DNA from: Phycisphaeraceae bacterium | GTDB taxonomy: Bacteria > Planctomycetota > Phycisphaerae > Phycisphaerales > UBA1924 | Reading direction: 5' to 3' | Assembly (NCBI GenBank): GCA_007693965.1 | Contig: RECQ01000035.1 | Location: forward strand, 1 to 64,000 | DNA: 64,000 nt | Part shown: in pieces, positions 62,020-64,000 of the stretch | Position numbering within the stretch: the first letter of the stretch is position 1 | Layout of the letters: each line of letters starts with the position of its first letter | Notes under the pieces: generated by a model | Told to the model about the DNA's origin: nothing | What the model saw: the letters and a program-made list of their open reading frames with translations, nothing else | The model's database searches: none | Program-made: the position numbers and the translations under genes

Positions 62020-64000
62020 TCAGGCGGCGACGGGTGTGCGCGCCTGCGTGGGCGACTGGCTCTGTGCGCGCGGCGCCGCATCGGGCTTGGCGGGCGCATC
62101 GCCTTCGACGCCGCGCATCCACAGCAGCCGCAGCGCGTTGAGCACCACGAAGACCGTCCCTCCCTCGTGGGCCAGCACGCCGATCGACAGCGGCACGGGG
62201 TGGCCGATCCGAGAGCCGATCAACACCGCGATCCCCATCCCGATGATGACGGACATCGCCAGGAAGATGTTGAAGCGCAGGATGCTCCGTGCCCGCCGCG
62301 CCAGGCGCAGGGCCCACGGCACCGTTCGCAGATCGTCGTTGAGCAGCACGATGTCGGCGGATTCGAGGGCGGCGTCGGAGCCGATGGAGCCGATGGCGAC
62401 GCCCACATCCGCCGCGGCCAGCGCGGGGGCGTCGTTCACGCCGTCGCCGATGAAGGCGACGCCGGTGTGGCGCCCCGGCCTGGCGCTCATGCGCTCCTTG
62501 AGTTCGCGCAGGCGCTCGACCTTCTGCTCGGGGAAGAGCTCGGCGTCCCACTCATCGACGCCGAGGCGCTCGGCGACGGTTTCCGCGGTGCGGCTGTTGT
62601 CGCCGGTGAGCATGAGGATCGGGCGCACACCGAGCGTGTGCAGCTGCTCGATCATCGACGCCGCCGCGGGACGGACGGGGTCGGACATGATGAGGATGGT
62701 GGCTTCACCGGACTCATGGGCGCCGCCACGGGCGACGACAACGCCGATCTGCCCGCGGCGCTGGATGCGTTCGAGCACTTCGCGGGTTCGGGAGCGAAGG
62801 CAGACGGGGATGAACTCTTCGACGTGCGCATAGCTCCCGAGGCGGATGGGGACGCCTTCGTGAACACCTTCAAGGCCCCGCCCGGGGATGTTGCGCACAT
62901 CGCTGACTTTCGTCGGCTCCAGGCCGCGGCGTTCGGCGGCGTCGATGACGGCTTTGGCGATGGGGTGGGTGGAATCGGCTTCCATGCCCGCGGCCAGTCC
63001 CAGCAGAGCGCGGCCGTCGGACCAGCCGACGGGGTGGGCCTGGAGCAGCGCAGGATGGCCGAAGGTGAGTGTGCCGGTTTTGTCCATGCAGGCGGCGCCG
63101 ACGCGGCTGAGGCGCTCGATGGACTGGCCGCCCTTGAAAAGCACGCCGCCACGAGCTGCGCGGCCGATGGCGGCCAGGGTCACCGTGGGGGTGGCGATGA
63201 TGAGGGCGCAAGGGGACATCACGATGAGGAGCGTGATGGCGACGTACATCGCCTCGACGAAGGGATCGCGGAAAAGGAGCCACCACGCGAGCATGACCGC
63301 CAGGCTGGCGAGCATCACGCTGACTGCGTAGGGCTGGCTGACGCGATCGATGATGCGCTGGATCGGCTCGCGCTGCTGGCGGGCCTCCATCACGAGATTG
63401 AGAACGCGCTGGAGGCTTGATTCGGAGGCGGGGCGTTGCACGGTGGCCTCGAGCGCGCTGGACATGTTGATTGTGCCGGCGAAGAGCTGTTCGCCGGGCT
63501 CGACCTCGCGGGGCATGCTCTCGCCGGTGAGGGTTGATTGATCGATGGCGGATTGCCCCTGCGTGACTTCGGAGTCAGCGGGGATGATTTCGCCGGGTCG
63601 GATGCGGATGCGCTCGCCGGGTTCGAGTGAATGGGGATCGGCCTCGACCCAGTCTTCGTGGCGCCAGACGAGGGCCTCGCCGGGCATGAGCGAGTGCAGG
63701 GCCTCGACCTCGCGCCGGGCCCGCTCGGTGGCCAGCTCCTCCATCGCCCCGGCGAGGACGAAAAGGAAGAGGAGCAGCGCCCCCTCCTCCGGATGCCCCA
63801 CGCCCGCGGCCAGCCCGGCGCCGACAACCATCAGCACATCAATGTCGAAGCTCCGCTCCAGCAGCGACTCCAGCGCCGCCCGAAGGCCGTAGACCATCCC
63901 AATTCCGAGACTGATCCAGACAAGCCATTCGGCCCATGACGCCTCGAAGCCGCTTTCGAAGATGAACCCCAGCGCCAGCAGGGCGCCGGCGCCCAGCGAC
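62020..64000 (-). CDS. P1B-type heavy-metal ATPase (P1B-4-like), 5' end outside window
   Basis: This metal-exporting P-type ATPase is read through to the window edge without a start, so it is partial (at least 660 residues seen). The ATG at 63897 is internal-looking: upstream codons continue as a membrane segment (LGAGALLALGFIFESGFEAS). Actuator TLTGES, phosphorylation site DKTGTLTFG and GDGVNDAPALAAADVGVA are present. The membrane metal site reads IVMSPCALIIATPT, SPC where ZntA/CopA have CPC, and a later helix has HEGGT. That SPC/HEG(G)T pair is the P1B-4 subgroup, which moves Co2+ or Fe2+. Any N-terminal metal-binding domain is outside the window. Confidence 0.93.
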   Translation of the reverse strand, partial: SLGAGALLALGFIFESGFEASWAEWLVWISLGIGMVYGLRAALESLLERSFDIDVLMVVGAGLAAGVGHPEEGALLLFLFVLAGAMEELATERARREVEALHSLMPGEALVWRHEDWVEADPHSLEPGERIRIRPGEIIPADSEVTQGQSAIDQSTLTGESMPREVEPGEQLFAGTINMSSALEATVQRPASESSLQRVLNLVMEARQQREPIQRIIDRVSQPYAVSVMLASLAVMLAWWLLFRDPFVEAMYVAITLLIVMSPCALIIATPTVTLAAIGRAARGGVLFKGGQSIERLSRVGAACMDKTGTLTFGHPALLQAHPVGWSDGRALLGLAAGMEADSTHPIAKAVIDAAERRGLEPTKVSDVRNIPGRGLEGVHEGVPIRLGSYAHVEEFIPVCLRSRTREVLERIQRRGQIGVVVARGGAHESGEATILIMSDPVRPAAASMIEQLHTLGVRPILMLTGDNSRTAETVAERLGVDEWDAELFPEQKVERLRELKERMSARPGRHTGVAFIGDGVNDAPALAAADVGVAIGSIGSDAALESADIVLLNDDLRTVPWALRLARRARSILRFNIFLAMSVIIGMGIAVLIGSRIGHPVPLSIGVLAHEGGTVFVVLNALRLLWMRGVEGDAPAKPDAAPRAQSQSPTQARTPVAA

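Overview
The window is GC-rich (about two-thirds G+C by eye), densely coded, and has no rRNA, tRNA, CRISPR array or intact transposon that I can see. The best guess is a planctomycete, probably class Phycisphaerae. Supporting signs are a PEP-CTERM exosortase-sorted protein with a 'PAPG...RRRR' tail, a 'CPTCGYD...CPECG' zinc ribbon of planctomycete style, FloA, a stand-alone CoaB-type protein, oversized pseudopilins, and many intergenic dispersed repeats. This taxonomic call is inference.

Layout. 0-3.9 kb: obg (-), then an XRE/TPR regulator and a PEP-CTERM protein (+) closed by a terminator. 4-14.8 kb, all minus: cstA carrying in-frame repeat insertions, an NtrC-type regulator, ruvC, a lone ABC ATPase, a STAS protein, gyrA and a polytopic membrane protein. 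Between ruvC and the ABC gene, on the plus strand, a promoter and a terminator frame a possible ~60-nt small RNA. 15-17.8 kb (-): a hotdog-like protein, a metallo-beta-lactamase and floA. 18.4-20.2 kb: glmS (+). 20.2-22.0 kb: a lower-GC patch with an IS1595-like transposase remnant and two unknown membrane proteins (-). 22.3-26.4 kb (+): gyrB and a secreted protein. 26.5-29.0 kb (-): DUF151 nuclease, truD and a HAD hydrolase. 29.1-31.6 kb: a penicillin-acylase-family enzyme (+). 31.7-33.4 kb (-): a lipoprotein and coaB.

33.7-51.2 kb (+) is one ~17.5-kb type IV pilus/type II secretion-like locus. It encodes two PilB/GspE ATPases, PilT, PilC/GspF, five large pseudopilin-like proteins and a 1493-residue GspK-like protein, and ends at a terminator. 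No secretin, alignment proteins or prepilin peptidase lie in the window.

51.4-55.2 kb (+): ctaB, an ABC-2 ATPase/permease pair and a SCO1-type protein, which together suggest cytochrome oxidase assembly. 55.4-64 kb: a saccharopine/lysine dehydrogenase family gene (-), ruvA (+), a manC-type guanylyltransferase (+), a 70-residue gene packed between two copies of a ~168-bp element, an ALDH7 (antiquitin-like) dehydrogenase, radA and a P1B-4 metal ATPase cut by the window end (all -).

The most unusual thing here is not one gene. At least ten families of short palindromic or short-tandem inverted repeats sit mostly at gene 3' ends, often touching the stop codon. In several places they have become coding sequence: two insertions in cstA, the last codons and stop of coaB, the stop of the 70-residue gene, and the whole N-terminal extension and part of the signal peptide of the SCO1-type protein.
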